Shown: positions 14,217-15,007 of the stretch, in pieces
Position numbering within the stretch: the first letter of the stretch is position 1
Layout: the number at the start of each line of letters is the position of its first letter
NCBI GenBank assembly: GCA_947306025.1
Contig: CAMZFJ010000014.1
Coordinates: forward strand, 1 to 15,007
DNA length: 15,007 nucleotides
DNA from: an uncultured Fibrobacter sp.
GTDB lineage: Bacteria; Fibrobacterota; Fibrobacteria; Fibrobacterales; Fibrobacteraceae
Direction of reading: 5' to 3'
The notes under the pieces: model-generated
Databases searched by the model: none
The model's input: only the letters and a program-made list of their open reading frames with translations
What the model was told of the DNA's origin: nothing
Translations under genes and position numbers: made by a program

Positions 14217-14273
14217 AAATGATCAAAATAGCATTCGATTGTTGGGAATTGGCAGAGTGCTAGAATAGAAAAC

Positions 14274-14443
14274 GTCATTCAGAGTGGCGAACAGCCGCGA
14301 CAAATGTGTTGGTCGAGAGTTGCGACCAAGTTTACTTGAACATGACCGAGACCTGCATTTGGTACTATAGTACAGGAATCCAGTGAAATTTTACTAGATC
14401 CATCAACTAAAACTTAATGGTTCCTCGCGTACGCGAGGATGAC
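14274..14443. repeat. Palindromic repeat with internal hairpins
   Basis: This 375-nt stretch without a confident gene (14217-14591) holds a repeat bounded by GTCATTC (14274) and GGATGAC (ending 14443). Its core is an inverted pair, GGAATCCAGTGAAA and TTTTACTAGATCC (14375-14401), closely related to the core at 5179-5203. Other structures inside are the stem TTGGTCG/CGACCAA (14309-14329), the perfect palindrome GTACTATAGTAC (14362-14373) and the 16-nt perfect palindrome CCTCGCGTACGCGAGG (14423-14438). It seems to be an expanded or composite copy of the family. Confidence 0.6.
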
Positions 14444-14482
14444 TGTTTGGGGTGTCGTTTCTGATGCCGCCATAAAAAATTG

Positions 14483-14525
14483 AAAGGCTAGAGCTTTAAA
14501 GCATTCGCTTATGGCTCTAGCCTTT
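14483..14525. terminator. Bidirectional terminator between the exported ORF and the GH74-like gene
   Basis: AAAGGCTAGAGC (14483-14494) and GCTCTAGCCTTT (14514-14525) form a perfect 12-bp stem. The 19-nt loop contains a second small stem, AAGC/GCTT. T5 follows on the plus strand, and the minus-strand side runs into TTTCAATTTTTT. It lies 66 nt beyond the minus-strand gene's stop and probably serves mainly that gene. Confidence 0.8.
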
Positions 14526-14591
14526 TTAAGTGTGGGGATTGATGATTTATTGAAGCTTGTTTGTTACCTTTGGTCGCCTTGTTCTATCGCC

Positions 14592-15007
14592 TTACTTGAT
14601 GGCGATTGGCTTTTTTAAAAGCAACTTGCCGTTAGCGCCGACAACCTTCGCGATGTAATGGCCAACGGGGAGCTTTTTGAGGCTTACGTTTCTGTTGCCA
14701 TTGACATTCGTGCTGAGGAGCGTCTTGCCGTTCAGCGCAATAACTTCGAGCTTGCTTTCGCTCGGAACGTTCACCTGCAAAGTGCGGTTCTGCTGGACAA
14801 GCGTTGCCTTGCCAATGTTGAGTGCTACCTTGTTGAGGCCGGTGGGCGGAACTTCGACAAATTCAGTGCCTTCCGGAGCGCCGACGATTGTGCCGCGGCC
14901 GACTGTACTCATGTAGACAACGCCAAAGTTGTTCATGTCGCCTTGTACAAAATTTCCGTTACCCGGACCGCCGAACTGGTGCATGTCGTCATTGACGCGT
15001 TCAAAAG
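14592..15007 (-). CDS. C-terminal part of a GH74-like xyloglucanase with type IX-like sorting domain (cut by window edge)
   Basis: Only the last 137 residues are in the window; the frame stays open to the edge, so the true start lies beyond 15007 and the ATG at 14984 is internal. FERVNDDMHQFGG, GDMNNFGVVYMSTVGRGTIVG matches my memory of how GH74 beta-propeller enzymes end (R-x-N-D-D-x-H-Q and V-Y-x-x-T-x-G-R-G). GH74 enzymes cut xyloglucan in plant cell walls. A short Pro/Glu linker leads to a domain of about 80 residues with LEVIALNGKTLL, LPVGHYIAKV and the basic end KKPIAIK. This is comparable in layout to the esterase C-terminus and to type IX sorting domains, suggesting secretion or surface display. 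A bidirectional terminator follows the stop. GH74 is the best guess; another propeller hydrolase remains possible. Confidence 0.6.
   Translation of the reverse strand, partial: FERVNDDMHQFGGPGNGNFVQGDMNNFGVVYMSTVGRGTIVGAPEGTEFVEVPPTGLNKVALNIGKATLVQQNRTLQVNVPSESKLEVIALNGKTLLSTNVNGNRNVSLKKLPVGHYIAKVVGANGKLLLKKPIAIK

Overview
The window looks like chromosome of a Fibrobacter-type bacterium (Fibrobacter succinogenes or a close relative). The basis is indirect: a secreted CE6-like acetyl esterase with a Ser-rich linker and a type IX-like C-terminal domain, the end of a probable GH74 xyloglucanase carrying a comparable C-terminal domain, many signal-peptide and lipoprotein genes without obvious relatives, moderate GC, and near-consensus TTGACA promoters. 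No rRNA, tRNA, CRISPR array or transposase gene was seen.

Layout. (1) 19-1964: an ArnA-C-terminal-like UDP-glucuronate decarboxylase/epimerase and a soluble GT2 glycosyltransferase, probably for an envelope glycan or lipid-linked sugar. (2) 2044-4098: a promoter, then a lipoprotein with two tandem AgmX/PglI (TonB-C-like) domains, closely followed by an exported protein with a CsgG/FlgO-like N-terminal region and two C-terminal membrane segments. (3) 4189-8742: the classic MoxR ATPase, DUF58 protein, TgpA-like membrane transglutaminase set; the last two overlap by ATGA, and a palindromic repeat separates MoxR from DUF58. (4) 8756-9313 (minus): a small lipoprotein. (5) 9464-10750: the secreted esterase, closed by a clear terminator. 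(6) 10884-11450: a small exported membrane protein, tail to tail with trmO on the minus strand. (7) 12180-14270: an AT-rich accessory stretch. It holds a strong promoter driving a broken TIR-domain-like gene, an exported cysteine-containing protein and a short exported protein that is probably truncated. (8) 14274-14525: a palindromic repeat, a run of hairpins and a bidirectional terminator, followed by the GH74-like gene that leaves the window on the minus strand.

Two signals go beyond gene content. First, the GT2, MoxR and DUF58 genes each lack a clear Shine-Dalgarno. Each instead has a degenerate 7-bp-phased repeat running up to, near or through its start codon. Second, a dispersed palindromic repeat family with outer arms like GTCATYCTGAG occurs at about 1075, 5107 and 14274; an internal hairpin differs between copies by paired changes, which suggests a conserved structured element. 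The TIR-like gene is read in alternating frames that switch exactly at A7 tracts, so it is a pseudogene, a phase-variable gene or an indel-error site.

All family calls rest on motif reading by eye, without database searches.
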